Shown here piece after piece: positions 14,925 to 21,869 of a DNA stretch of 25,240 bases. The stretch covers positions 1-25,240 of the forward strand of contig DATKDT010000106.1 of assembly GCA_035512575.1 (NCBI GenBank). The letters are read 5' to 3'. Each line of letters begins with the position of its first letter. Positions within the stretch are counted from its first letter, which is position 1. The DNA comes from JALYRV01 sp035512575. GTDB taxonomy: Bacteria > Acidobacteriota > Vicinamibacteria > Vicinamibacterales > SCN-69-37. A program made the translations under genes and the position numbers. The notes below the pieces were generated by a model. That model was not told the DNA's origin, did no database searches, and was given only the letters and a program-made list of their open reading frames with translations.

Positions 14925-15908
14925 TTAGGATTTGTGCAGCTCTGCGACGATCGCCGGAACGACTTCGAATAAATCGCCTTCGATGCCGTAGTCGGCGATC
15001 TCGAAGATCGGCGCTTCCGGGTCCTTGTTGATCGCGACAATCGTCCGCGATCCTTTCATCCCCACCAGATGCTGAATCGCGCCCGAGATGCCGAGCGCGA
15101 CGTACAGCTTCGGCGCGACGGTCTGGCCCGAGCTGCCGATCTGCCGATCCATCGGCAGCCAGCCGGCGTCGCAGATCGGCCGCGACGCGGCGATTTCGGC
15201 GCCGAGCGCCTTCGCCAGTCCCTCGGCCACCGCCAGATGCTCCTGTCCCTTGATGCCGCGCCCGATGGCGACGATGCGTTCGGCCTGCGAGAGATCGACG
15301 GCTTGCTTCGCTTCCTTGAACGGCGCGTCTGGCTTCTGCCGGATCGCGGCCGCGTCAACCGTTGCGGCCACGTCGCGCACCGGCGCGCCGCCGCCCTTTT
15401 TCACCGCGTCGGCGCGATAGGCGCCAATCTGGAACGTCACGAAGTGCGGCGCCGGCCCCTTGGCGCGGACGTCGGCGCTCAGTTTGCCCTGGAATACCGA
15501 CCGCACGTACACGCGCCCAGCGCCCTCCCCCTTCATGCCCGTCACGTCGACGATGATGGCGCGGTCGAGGCGTGCGGCGAGCTTCGGCGCGAAGTCGCGC
15601 GTCTGGTACGTGTGCGCCAGGAACACGAGCTCCGGCTTCTCGGCGGCGATGAGCGCTTCGAGCGCGGCGACGAAGCCGTCGGGCGTGTACATCGCGAGCG
15701 CCTCGTGTTGGAGGGCGATGACCTCGGCCACGTCGGCCGCGGCCAGCTCCTGGGCGGCGGCCGCGACGCCGGACCCTTCGGCTCCGCTCAGGGCGGGCCC
15801 GGCGACGGCCACCTTGACGTCCCCACCTGCCTGCTGCGCGGCCGCGATCGCTTCCCAGCTCGCGCGGTTGAGGGCGCCTTCGCGCTGTTCGGCAATAACC
15901 AGAATCAT
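14925..15908 (-). CDS. etfA: Electron transfer flavoprotein alpha subunit
   Basis: EtfA carries FAD and, with EtfB, takes electrons from acyl-CoA and related dehydrogenases. The 327-residue protein begins MILVIAEQREGALNRASWEAI. The C-terminal FAD domain has the signature sequence GRGIKGQEHLAVAEGLAKALGAEIAASRPICDAGWLPMDRQIGSSGQTVAPKLYVALGISGAIQHLVGMK, in which the conserved QIGxSGQTV and GISGAxQH are intact. Residues 39-46 (ALSGAEGS) look like an insertion encoded by a small palindromic repeat, see the repeat entry. ATG 15908 overlaps the etfB stop as TGATG, so translation is coupled. ETF-QO further downstream completes the path to quinone. Confidence 0.96.
   Translation of the reverse strand: MILVIAEQREGALNRASWEAIAAAQQAGGDVKVAVAGPALSGAEGSGVAAAAQELAAADVAEVIALQHEALAMYTPDGFVAALEALIAAEKPELVFLAHTYQTRDFAPKLAARLDRAIIVDVTGMKGEGAGRVYVRSVFQGKLSADVRAKGPAPHFVTFQIGAYRADAVKKGGGAPVRDVAATVDAAAIRQKPDAPFKEAKQAVDLSQAERIVAIGRGIKGQEHLAVAEGLAKALGAEIAASRPICDAGWLPMDRQIGSSGQTVAPKLYVALGISGAIQHLVGMKGSRTIVAINKDPEAPIFEIADYGIEGDLFEVVPAIVAELHKS
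15774..15793. repeat. Small dispersed-type repeat inside etfA
   Basis: The plus-strand core CCCTTCGGCTCCGCTCAGGG has CCCT/AGGG ends and matches a class I recall as dispersed in some bacterial genomes (CCCTTCGAC-type/CGCTCAGGG). It encodes ALSGAEG in EtfA at a surface turn after AVAGP, where relatives are shorter. I have not verified copy number. Confidence 0.5.
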
Positions 15909-16690
15909 CAGATCACCCTCGCATCTTCGCGCAGCTTCTTGACGAGCTCCGCGGCGGCTTCCGCGGGACTGCCGCCAATCATCTGCGTCTTCGTGCCCTT
16001 CTCGGGGAAGTAGATGCTGACGATCTCCTGCTTCGCCTCGGCCGCGCCCGGCGACGCCACCTTCTTTATCTCTTTCTTCTTGGCGGCCATGATGCCCTTG
16101 AGCGTGGCGTAGCGCAGCTGGTTGATGCCGCTCTGAATGGTGAGCACCGCCGGCAGCGGCATGGCCACCCACTGGAACCAGCCGGCCTCGAGCTCGCGCT
16201 TGACGCGCAAGGACGCGGTGGCGCCAGGGCTCGAGCCCTGGCCTACCTCAACCTCCATGATGATGGTCGCGTGCGGCAGGCCCAGCTTCTCGGCCAGGAT
16301 GACGCCGACCGAGGCAAACCCCTGGTCGTCGGACTGCAGGCCCGTCAGCACCAGGTCCACCTGCTCGTCCTTCAGCGCCGAGGCCAGCGCGCCGGCCACC
16401 GCGAACGCATCGGCCGCCGCCAGCCCATCGTCTTCGATGTGCAGCGCGCGGTCGGCGCCGCGGGCGAGCGCGTCGCGGATGGCCTGCTGCACGCGCGCCG
16501 GGCCGGCCGAGATCACGATCACGTCGCCGCCGTGCTTCTCCTTGAGGCGCAGCGCCTCTTCGAGCGCGTAGGCGTCAGGCTCGTTTGGCTCCCAGCTCGC
16601 GTCCTGGTCGCGGATCCAGGTCTTCGATTCATTGACGCGAAGCTGCCACTCGCGCGTGACGACTTGCTTGATGCAGACAGCGATCTTCAT
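15908..16690 (-). CDS. etfB: Electron transfer flavoprotein beta subunit
   Basis: EtfB is the partner of EtfA and binds AMP. The 260-residue protein starts MKIAVCIKQVVTREWQLRVN and shows NEPDAYALEEALRLKEKHGGDVIVISAG, the VDLVLTGLQSDDQGFASVGVILAEKLGLPHAT block and the ETF-beta signature RELEAGWFQWVAMPLPAVLTIQSGINQLRY. Residues ~149-158 (VGQGSSPGAT) are an extra loop encoded by a 20-bp perfect palindrome between two beta strands. ATG 16690 is 19 nt after the fabF stop, so it is probably in the same transcript as the fab genes. The stop overlaps the etfA start. Confidence 0.95.
   Translation of the reverse strand: MKIAVCIKQVVTREWQLRVNESKTWIRDQDASWEPNEPDAYALEEALRLKEKHGGDVIVISAGPARVQQAIRDALARGADRALHIEDDGLAAADAFAVAGALASALKDEQVDLVLTGLQSDDQGFASVGVILAEKLGLPHATIIMEVEVGQGSSPGATASLRVKRELEAGWFQWVAMPLPAVLTIQSGINQLRYATLKGIMAAKKKEIKKVASPGAAEAKQEIVSIYFPEKGTKTQMIGGSPAEAAAELVKKLREDARVI
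16223..16245 (-). repeat. Palindromic element B in frame inside etfB
   Basis: On the minus strand GTA precedes GCCAGGGCTCGAGCCCTGGC (16242 to 16223), a perfect 20-bp palindrome. It matches element A after ETF-QO in length, in the leading GTAGGCC and in the GCC-R-G-R-GCT pattern. The frame (GTA GGC CAG) avoids the TAG that serves as stop in element A. Confidence 0.75.
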
Positions 16691-16709
16691 GGTGTGGGCT
16701 CAAGGCCGA

Positions 16710-17951
16710 TCAGTCTTCGTACTTCTTCATCAGCAGCGTCCCGTTCGTGCCGCCGAACCCGAAGGAGTTCGACAGCGCGTAGCGGATCGCCAGCGGGCGG
16801 CTCTGGTTGGCGACGTAGTCGAGGTCGCAGCCCTCGTCGGGCTCGTCGAGATTGATGGTCGGCGGCGCCATCTGGTGCTTCACCGCAAGCGCGACGATAC
16901 CGGCCTCGAGGCCGCCGGCGGCGCCGAGCAGATGGCCCGTCATCGACTTGGTCGACGACATCGCCACCTTCTTCGCGTGCTCGCCGAGCACCGTCTTGAC
17001 CGCCAGCGTCTCGGTCGGATCGTTGATCGGCGTCGACGTGCCGTGCGCGTTGATGTAGTCGATCTGATCGGGCGCCACGCCGGCCTTCCGCATGGCCATG
17101 CGCATCGATCGCACGGCGCCGTGCGCGTCCTCGGGCTGACCCGTGAGGTGGTGCGCGTCGGACGTCAGCCCGTAGCCCGACACCTCGGCGTAGATCGACG
17201 CACCGCGCGCCCTGGCCATCGACAGTTCCTCGAGGATGACGATGCCGGCGCCTTCGCCCATGACGAAGCCGTCGCGCCCCTTGTCGAACGGCCGGCTGGC
17301 CCGCTCGGGCTCGTCGTTGCGCGTCGAGAGCGCGCGCATCGCGGCGAAGCCACCGACGCCCATCGGCGTGATCGCCGCCTCGGACCCGCCGGCAATCATC
17401 ACGTCGGCGTCGCCGCGCTTGATGATCTCGTACGCCTCGCCCACGGCATGCGCCGAGGCGGTGCACGCCGTGCACGTCGCCAGGTTGGGCCCGCGCGCGC
17501 CGAAGCGGATCGACACCTGCCCCGCCGCGAGGTTGATGATGGTGGAGGGAATGAAGAACGGCGAGATGCGGCGAGGGCCGCCCGCGATCAGCTCGCGGTG
17601 CTCGCGCTCGATCGTGGTGAAGCCGCCGATGCCCGACGCGATGAACACGCCCACCTGATCGGCGATCTCCGGCGTGACCGTCAGCCGGGCATCGTCCATC
17701 GCGAATTGCGACGCCGCCACGGCAAACTGGATGAAGATGTCCATCTTCTTGACATCTTTCTTCTCCATGAACTGCAGCGGGTCGAAGCCTTTGACCTCAC
17801 CGGCAATTCTTGCCGCGAACAGCGACGCATCGAAACGCGTGATGGGGCCGATGCCGCTCTTGCCGGCCAGCAGCGCGTCCCAATTGACCTGGGTGCCGAC
17901 GCCGAGCGGAGTTACCAGCCCGACCCCGGTCACCACGACTCGCCTGGACAT
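16710..17951 (-). CDS. fabF: 3-oxoacyl-[acyl-carrier-protein] synthase II
   Basis: FabF condenses malonyl-ACP with acyl-ACP during fatty acid elongation. The 413-residue protein has the N-terminal RRVVVTGVGLVTPLG and the nucleophile C163 in TACTASAHAVG, the same number as in E. coli FabF. The two catalytic His are in NAHGTSTPINDPTE and KSMTGHLLGAAG. The C-terminal SNSFGFGGTNGTLLMKK is also intact. ATG 17951 is preferred over TTG 17954. It is 22 nt from the acpP stop, and etfB follows closely. No unusual features were seen. Confidence 0.97.
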   Translation of the reverse strand: MSRRVVVTGVGLVTPLGVGTQVNWDALLAGKSGIGPITRFDASLFAARIAGEVKGFDPLQFMEKKDVKKMDIFIQFAVAASQFAMDDARLTVTPEIADQVGVFIASGIGGFTTIEREHRELIAGGPRRISPFFIPSTIINLAAGQVSIRFGARGPNLATCTACTASAHAVGEAYEIIKRGDADVMIAGGSEAAITPMGVGGFAAMRALSTRNDEPERASRPFDKGRDGFVMGEGAGIVILEELSMARARGASIYAEVSGYGLTSDAHHLTGQPEDAHGAVRSMRMAMRKAGVAPDQIDYINAHGTSTPINDPTETLAVKTVLGEHAKKVAMSSTKSMTGHLLGAAGGLEAGIVALAVKHQMAPPTINLDEPDEGCDLDYVANQSRPLAIRYALSNSFGFGGTNGTLLMKKYED

Positions 17952-17973
17952 CAAATATCGCCCGGAGCCGCCG

Positions 17974-18216
17974 TTACTTCTTGTTCTTCGCGTGCGCCTC
18001 GATGTACTCGACGGCTTCCTTCACGCGGGTGATTTTCTCGGCGTCCTCGTCCGGAATTTCGATGCCGAACTCCTCTTCGAACGCCATCACCAGCTCGACG
18101 GTGTCCAGAGAATCCGCGCCGAGATCGTCGACAAACGACGCATCCGGCGTGACTTCTTCTTCGTCCACGCCGAGCTGCTCGACGATGATGCTCTTGACCT
18201 TGTCCGCGACCGCCAT
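17974..18216 (-). CDS. acpP: Acyl carrier protein
   Basis: ACP carries growing acyl chains on a 4'-phosphopantetheine attached to Ser36 in LGADSLDTVELVM. The 80-residue acidic protein has the usual helix pattern, DKVKSIIVEQLGVDEEEVTPDASFVDDLG, and an A/E/K-rich end. ATG 18216 is chosen because a perfect SD (GGAGG, 18226-18222) sits 5 nt upstream; an in-frame ATG 12 nt earlier would put the SD inside the gene. It sits between fabG and fabF, the standard position. Confidence 0.97.
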   Translation of the reverse strand: MAVADKVKSIIVEQLGVDEEEVTPDASFVDDLGADSLDTVELVMAFEEEFGIEIPDEDAEKITRVKEAVEYIEAHAKNKK

Positions 18217-18235
18217 CAATGCCTCCAATTTTGCG

Positions 18236-18275
18236 CTTACTCGCTTACTACCCTAACTCGTCTTACTTCCCTTAC
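18236..18275 (-). repeat. GTAAG-unit tandem repeat between fabG and acpP
   Basis: On the minus strand, five units beginning GTAAG (one GTTAG) recur at 9, 9, 9 and 8 nt. The first contains the fabG stop codon TAA. The array occupies most of the 55-nt fabG-acpP spacer and lies just upstream of the acpP SD. It is degenerate, so the repeat nature is moderately supported. Confidence 0.5.
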
Positions 18276-19015
18276 ATGTACATCCCGCCATTGACGGCAA
18301 GGACGTGCCCTGTAATATACGATGCCTCATCCGAGGCCAGAAAGCATACTGCCGCGGCAATGTCGTCGGGCGTCCCCAGCCGCCCGAGGGGAATCTTCCC
18401 CGCCCATGCCGCGTGCGCGTCGCCGGCAATGGCGCGCGTCATGTCCGTCTCGATCAGGCCCGGCGCCACGGCGTTCACGGTGACGTTGCGCGAGGCCACT
18501 TCCTGGGCCAGCGCCTTGGTGAAGCCTATCAGCCCCGCCTTCGACGCGGCATAGTTCGCCTGGCCCGCATTGCCCGACTGCCCCACGACCGACGTGATGT
18601 TGATGATCCGGCCGCGCCGCTGTTTGATCATCGGCCTGAGCACCGCCTGCGACGTCGTGAACGCCGCCGTCAGGTTCGTGGCCAGCACGGCGTCCCAGTC
18701 GTCGCGCTTCATCCGAAGCATAAGCTGATCCCGGGTGATTCCGGCGTTGTTCACCAGAATGTCGACGCTGCCCGCCTGCTGCGCGGCCGCCACCATCGCC
18801 TCGACGGCCTGCGGATCGGTGACGTCGGCCGGCACCGCGGTGGCCTTCCCGCCGGCCGCCTGAATCAGCTCGGCCGTCTCGCGGGCGTTGTCGCCGCGGG
18901 CCGCCGCAATCACGTGCGCGCCGCGTGCGGCCAGCATCATGGCCACCGCGCGGCCGATGCCGCGCGACGCGCCGGTCACAATGGCCACGCGGCCCTCAAG
19001 ACGCCCGCTGAGCAC
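18272..19015 (-). CDS. fabG: 3-oxoacyl-[acyl-carrier-protein] reductase
   Basis: FabG performs the NADPH-dependent reduction of 3-oxoacyl-ACP in each elongation round. The 247-residue short-chain dehydrogenase has TGASRGIG (residues 14-21), NNAG (89-92), and the catalytic S142, Y155 and K159 (YAASK). It ends in the FabG-type TGHVLAVNGGMYM. GTG 19015 overlaps the last 20 nt of plsX and has AAGGTGG (19028-19022) at a suitable distance inside plsX. The stop lies in the GTAAG repeat. It follows plsX directly; fabH and fabD, which often stand between, are absent. Confidence 0.95.
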   Translation of the reverse strand: MLSGRLEGRVAIVTGASRGIGRAVAMMLAARGAHVIAAARGDNARETAELIQAAGGKATAVPADVTDPQAVEAMVAAAQQAGSVDILVNNAGITRDQLMLRMKRDDWDAVLATNLTAAFTTSQAVLRPMIKQRRGRIINITSVVGQSGNAGQANYAASKAGLIGFTKALAQEVASRNVTVNAVAPGLIETDMTRAIAGDAHAAWAGKIPLGRLGTPDDIAAAVCFLASDEASYITGHVLAVNGGMYM

Positions 19016-20024
19016 TCGCCTCCACCTTCAGCTTCTCGATGAATCCCGCGCCGGCCAGCCGGGCCGCCATCAGGATGGCGCTGCGTACGGCCTTGGCCGA
19101 CGAGCGCCCGTGTCCCACCACTGTAATGCCCGCGACGCCGAGCAGCGGCGCGCCGCCGTATTCGGCGTAGTCGACGCGGCGCCGGAAGTTGCGGAACGCC
19201 CGCCGCGACAACAGCCATCCCAGCCGCGTGCCCAGCGTCTCTGCGAGCTCCTCGCGCAGCATGTCCTCGACCGTCTCGACCAGGCCCTCGCTGACCTTCA
19301 GCGCGATGTTGCCCGTGAACCCGTCGCACACGACCACGTCGGCCGATCCCGAATAGAGCTCGCCCGCCTCGATGTTGCCGACGAAGGCGACCGGCGCGGT
19401 GCGCAGCAACTGGTGCGCTTCGCGCGTCAGCTCGTTGCCCTTGCCCGCTTCCTCGCCAATCGAGAGCAGCGCGACGCGCGGCTCGGCGACGTCGAGCGCG
19501 GCGCGCGCGAACGCGGCGCCCATCATGGCGAACTGCACCAGGTGCTGCGGCCGGCACTCGACGTTGGCGCCCGAGTCGAGCAGCACCACCGCGCGGCTCT
19601 TTCCGGGCCGCGCGTCCGTGCCCCTCGCCGGCAGCGTCGCGGCCAGGGCCGGCCGATCGATGCCCGGCAGCATGCCGAACGCGGCATGCGACGCCATCAC
19701 CGTCGCCCCCGTATGTCCCGCGCTGAACAGCGCGGCCGCTTCGCCCGCCGCCACCAGCTCCGCGGCGACCTTCACCGACGCGCGCGGCTTCCGGCGCAGC
19801 GCCTGCGTCGGCGACTCGTCCATCGCCACACGCTCCGGCGTGTGGACAATCGTCAGGTCGAGCGCCGCACGGTCCAGGTGTCGCGCGAGCTCGCGCTCGA
19901 TCGCCTCGCCGTCGCCCACGAGGGTGATGCCCGTGTCGATGCGGCGCGCGGCCAGCACGGCGCCGTCGACGGCCGTCCGCGGCGCCAGATCGCCGCCCAT
20001 CGCGTCCACGGCTATGCGCGTCAC
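18996..20024 (-). CDS. plsX: Phosphate acyltransferase PlsX
   Basis: PlsX makes acyl-phosphate from acyl-ACP, the first step of phospholipid synthesis by the PlsX/PlsY route. The 342-residue protein starts IAVDAMGGDLAPRTAVDGAV and has ALFSAGHTGATVMAS, VLLDSGANVECRPQHLVQFA, VALLSIGEEAGKGNELT, FVGNIEAGELYSGSADVVVCDGFTGNIALKVSEG and a C-terminal GITVVGHGRSSAKAV. All are family hallmarks. GTG 20024 is used, 10 nt after the rpmF stop. The yceD-rpmF-plsX order is widely conserved. Confidence 0.96.
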   Translation of the reverse strand: MTRIAVDAMGGDLAPRTAVDGAVLAARRIDTGITLVGDGEAIERELARHLDRAALDLTIVHTPERVAMDESPTQALRRKPRASVKVAAELVAAGEAAALFSAGHTGATVMASHAAFGMLPGIDRPALAATLPARGTDARPGKSRAVVLLDSGANVECRPQHLVQFAMMGAAFARAALDVAEPRVALLSIGEEAGKGNELTREAHQLLRTAPVAFVGNIEAGELYSGSADVVVCDGFTGNIALKVSEGLVETVEDMLREELAETLGTRLGWLLSRRAFRNFRRRVDYAEYGGAPLLGVAGITVVGHGRSSAKAVRSAILMAARLAGAGFIEKLKVEASAQRAS

Positions 20025-20034
20025 CGACCGGCTG

Positions 20035-20217
20035 TTAATCGTCGTTGGTCGCCCTGACCTGCCGGCCGCGGTAGAAGCCGCAGTGCGGGCAGACCTGATG
20101 CGGAAGCTTGCGCTCGTGGCACTGCGGGCATTCGCTCGTCGACGGCGCCGTCAGGGCGTCGTGCGTGCGGCGCTTCGCCGTGCGGGTCTTGGAGTGTCTA
20201 CGCTTTGGATTAGGCAT
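20035..20217 (-). CDS. rpmF: 50S ribosomal protein L32
   Basis: This is a 60-residue protein of the large subunit. MPNPKRRHSKTRTAKRRTHDAL is the classic N-terminus. A zinc-ribbon with CPQC (residues 30-33) and CPHC (43-46) is intact, i.e. the Zn-binding form. ATG 20217 is 3 nt after the yceD stop, so translation is probably coupled. Confidence 0.97.
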   Translation of the reverse strand: MPNPKRRHSKTRTAKRRTHDALTAPSTSECPQCHERKLPHQVCPHCGFYRGRQVRATNDD

Positions 20218-20220
20218 GGT

Positions 20221-20778
20221 CTAGATCTTCAACTTCTTCAACGGGGCCAGCCGGGGATCTTCCCACGCGGTCTGGCAGGCACAGGTCGTCTCGTTCAGAT
20301 TCACGCCGCAGCTCGGGCACAGGCCCTTGCAGTCCTCGCGGTGCAGCGGCTTCATCGGCAGCGCCAGATACAGCTGCTCGCGCACCATGTGCGCCAGATC
20401 GATCTGATCGTCGCGATAGAACGCCGTCGTCAGATCGTCGCCGCCGACTTCTTCCGCGTCGCTTTCGGCGTCCGCGTCCTCGCCCTCGTCGCCCGCGCCG
20501 CCGGCGCCCATGTTCAGGTGCTGCGGCAGATACCGCAGATCGAACGGCACGTCGACCGGAAACGCGAACGGCTCGAGACAGCGGCTGCACACCAGCTCGA
20601 GCGAGCCTCGAATGCGCCCGGCCAGGTGGTAGAGGTCGTCGTCCTTCCGGACGGTCATCACGAGCTCGACCGGCCCCCCGATCCGGAACGCGTCGTCCGC
20701 GACAGCCAGCTCCGCCGGGTCGAACGGGCGGGCAAACGGCGTCTCCGTGTCGCGGAATCGGGTCAGAACGAGCTGCAT
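20221..20778 (-). CDS. yceD: DUF177 / YceD family protein (large-subunit assembly)
   Basis: YceD proteins act with rRNA during 50S assembly (23S rRNA accumulation protein in E. coli). From ATG 20778 the protein has 185 residues. The core is LAGRIRGSLELVCSRCLEPFAFPVDVPFDLRYLP. A very acidic linker (about residues 90-115, GDEGEDADAESDAEEVGGDD) follows, and the C-terminal half has YLALPMKPLHREDCKGLCPSCGVNLNETTCAC. The CSRC and CxxxCPSC...CxC cysteines are a probable zinc site. An in-frame GTG at 20790 is possible. The ATG gives the usual family beginning MQLVLTRFRD. It is first gene of the rpmF-plsX-fab operon. Confidence 0.9.
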   Translation of the reverse strand: MQLVLTRFRDTETPFARPFDPAELAVADDAFRIGGPVELVMTVRKDDDLYHLAGRIRGSLELVCSRCLEPFAFPVDVPFDLRYLPQHLNMGAGGAGDEGEDADAESDAEEVGGDDLTTAFYRDDQIDLAHMVREQLYLALPMKPLHREDCKGLCPSCGVNLNETTCACQTAWEDPRLAPLKKLKI

Positions 20779-20822
20779 GTCAGTATCCACTGCCGCCCCC
20801 GGCGTGGCCGAGGCAAGCAGAC

Positions 20823-20828
20823 ATTATA
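20823..20828 (-). promoter_or_regulatory. Putative -10 (TATAAT) of the yceD-fab-etf operon
   Basis: A perfect TATAAT on the minus strand lies 3 nt after the dgt stop codon. It would start transcription near 20816, giving a ~38-nt leader. No clear -35 is seen. The position parallels that of the leuS -10, which also abuts the preceding gene's stop. Confidence 0.5.
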
Positions 20829-20831
20829 CCG

Positions 20832-21869
20832 TCAGGCCCAGGGCTTGGGGATAAACAGCTCCTCGTACAGGCTCACGGCGTACCGGTCGGTCATCCCGGC
20901 CACGAAGTCCTGGGCGGCCGTGTCCAGCCCCTCGGCCTCGACGGTCCGCAGGTCCAGATACGGCTCGGGCCGCTCCCGCACCTTTTCCCAGATCCCGCCC
21001 AGGATGCCCGAGGCCTTGGCGAACTCGGCCGTGGCGGCGTCGTTCTCGTAGACGGCCCCGAACAGGAATTCGCGCATCGCGAGGGTGGCTTCGAGGATTT
21101 CATCGCTCATGCGGATTTCGCTCAGTCCGCCTTCCAGGGTGCGCATCACGACGTCGGTGACCATCCGCCCGATGCGCTCCGAGGACGTCGCGCCCAGCAC
21201 TTTCACCGCTGCGGCAGGCAGGTCGCCGGTGTGCAGCACGCCCGCCCGCACGGCATCGTCGATGTCGTGGTTGACGTAGGCAATGATGTCGGCCACGCGC
21301 GCCACCTGGCCTTCGATGGTGCTGGCGCGGTGCTCGGGCGGCGCGCCGACCGGCAGGCCGTGCTTGCCTTTCGAATGACGGGCGATGCCGTCGCGTACCT
21401 CGAACGTGAGGTTGAGCCCCTCGCGGTCGTTCTCGAGCACGTCGACGATGCGCAGGCTCTGCGCGTGGTGGGAGAAGCCGCCGGGAACCAGCTCGTCGAG
21501 GGCGCGCTCGCCCGCATGGCCGAACGGCGTATGGCCGACGTCATGGCCGAGCGCGACGGCCTCGGTGAGCTCCTCGTGCAGGCGCAGCACCTTCGCGATG
21601 CTCCGCGCAATCTGCGACACCTCGAGAGTGTGCGTGAGGCGCGTGCGGTAGTGGTCGCCGGTGGGCGCGAAGAAGACCTGCGTCTTGTGCTTGAGGCGCC
21701 GGAAGGCCTTGGTGTGGATGATGCGGTCGCGATCGCGCTGGAACGCCGGCCGGATCGGATCCTCGGGCTCGGGGCGGAGGCGCCCGCGCGTGCGCGCGCT
21801 CTGCGCGGCCTGCGGGGCCAGCGACTCGCGCTCGCGCGCCTCGAGTTGTTCGCGGATGCCGGCGCTCAC
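20832..21869 (-). CDS. dgt: Deoxyguanosinetriphosphate triphosphohydrolase-like protein (HD family)
   Basis: This enzyme cleaves dNTPs (classically dGTP) to deoxynucleoside and triphosphate. The 345-residue protein has the family opening FQRDRDRIIHTKAFRRLKHKTQVF. Its HD motif is H80 in RTRLTHTLEVSQIARSI plus GHDVGHTPFGH with H109-D110. Beyond these come the ERALDELVPGGFSHHAQSLRI block and the VADIIAYVNHDIDDA helix carrying the last metal ligand. GTG 21869 overlaps the deoB stop in GTGA. The order miaA-deoB-dgt, with overlaps between neighbours, suggests one operon. The substrate range (dGTP only or general dNTPase) is not decidable from sequence. Confidence 0.92.
   Translation of the reverse strand: MSAGIREQLEARERESLAPQAAQSARTRGRLRPEPEDPIRPAFQRDRDRIIHTKAFRRLKHKTQVFFAPTGDHYRTRLTHTLEVSQIARSIAKVLRLHEELTEAVALGHDVGHTPFGHAGERALDELVPGGFSHHAQSLRIVDVLENDREGLNLTFEVRDGIARHSKGKHGLPVGAPPEHRASTIEGQVARVADIIAYVNHDIDDAVRAGVLHTGDLPAAAVKVLGATSSERIGRMVTDVVMRTLEGGLSEIRMSDEILEATLAMREFLFGAVYENDAATAEFAKASGILGGIWEKVRERPEPYLDLRTVEAEGLDTAAQDFVAGMTDRYAVSLYEELFIPKPWA

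Noticed and set aside
12737..15031. Long plus-strand open frame (764 codons) across ETF-QO and the lipoprotein
   Set aside because: It is antisense to ETF-QO and overlaps the lipoprotein gene in another frame; no recognisable domains.
16632..18032. Long plus-strand open frame (466 codons)
   Set aside because: It is antisense to fabF and the start of etfB; its composition is that of an antisense shadow.
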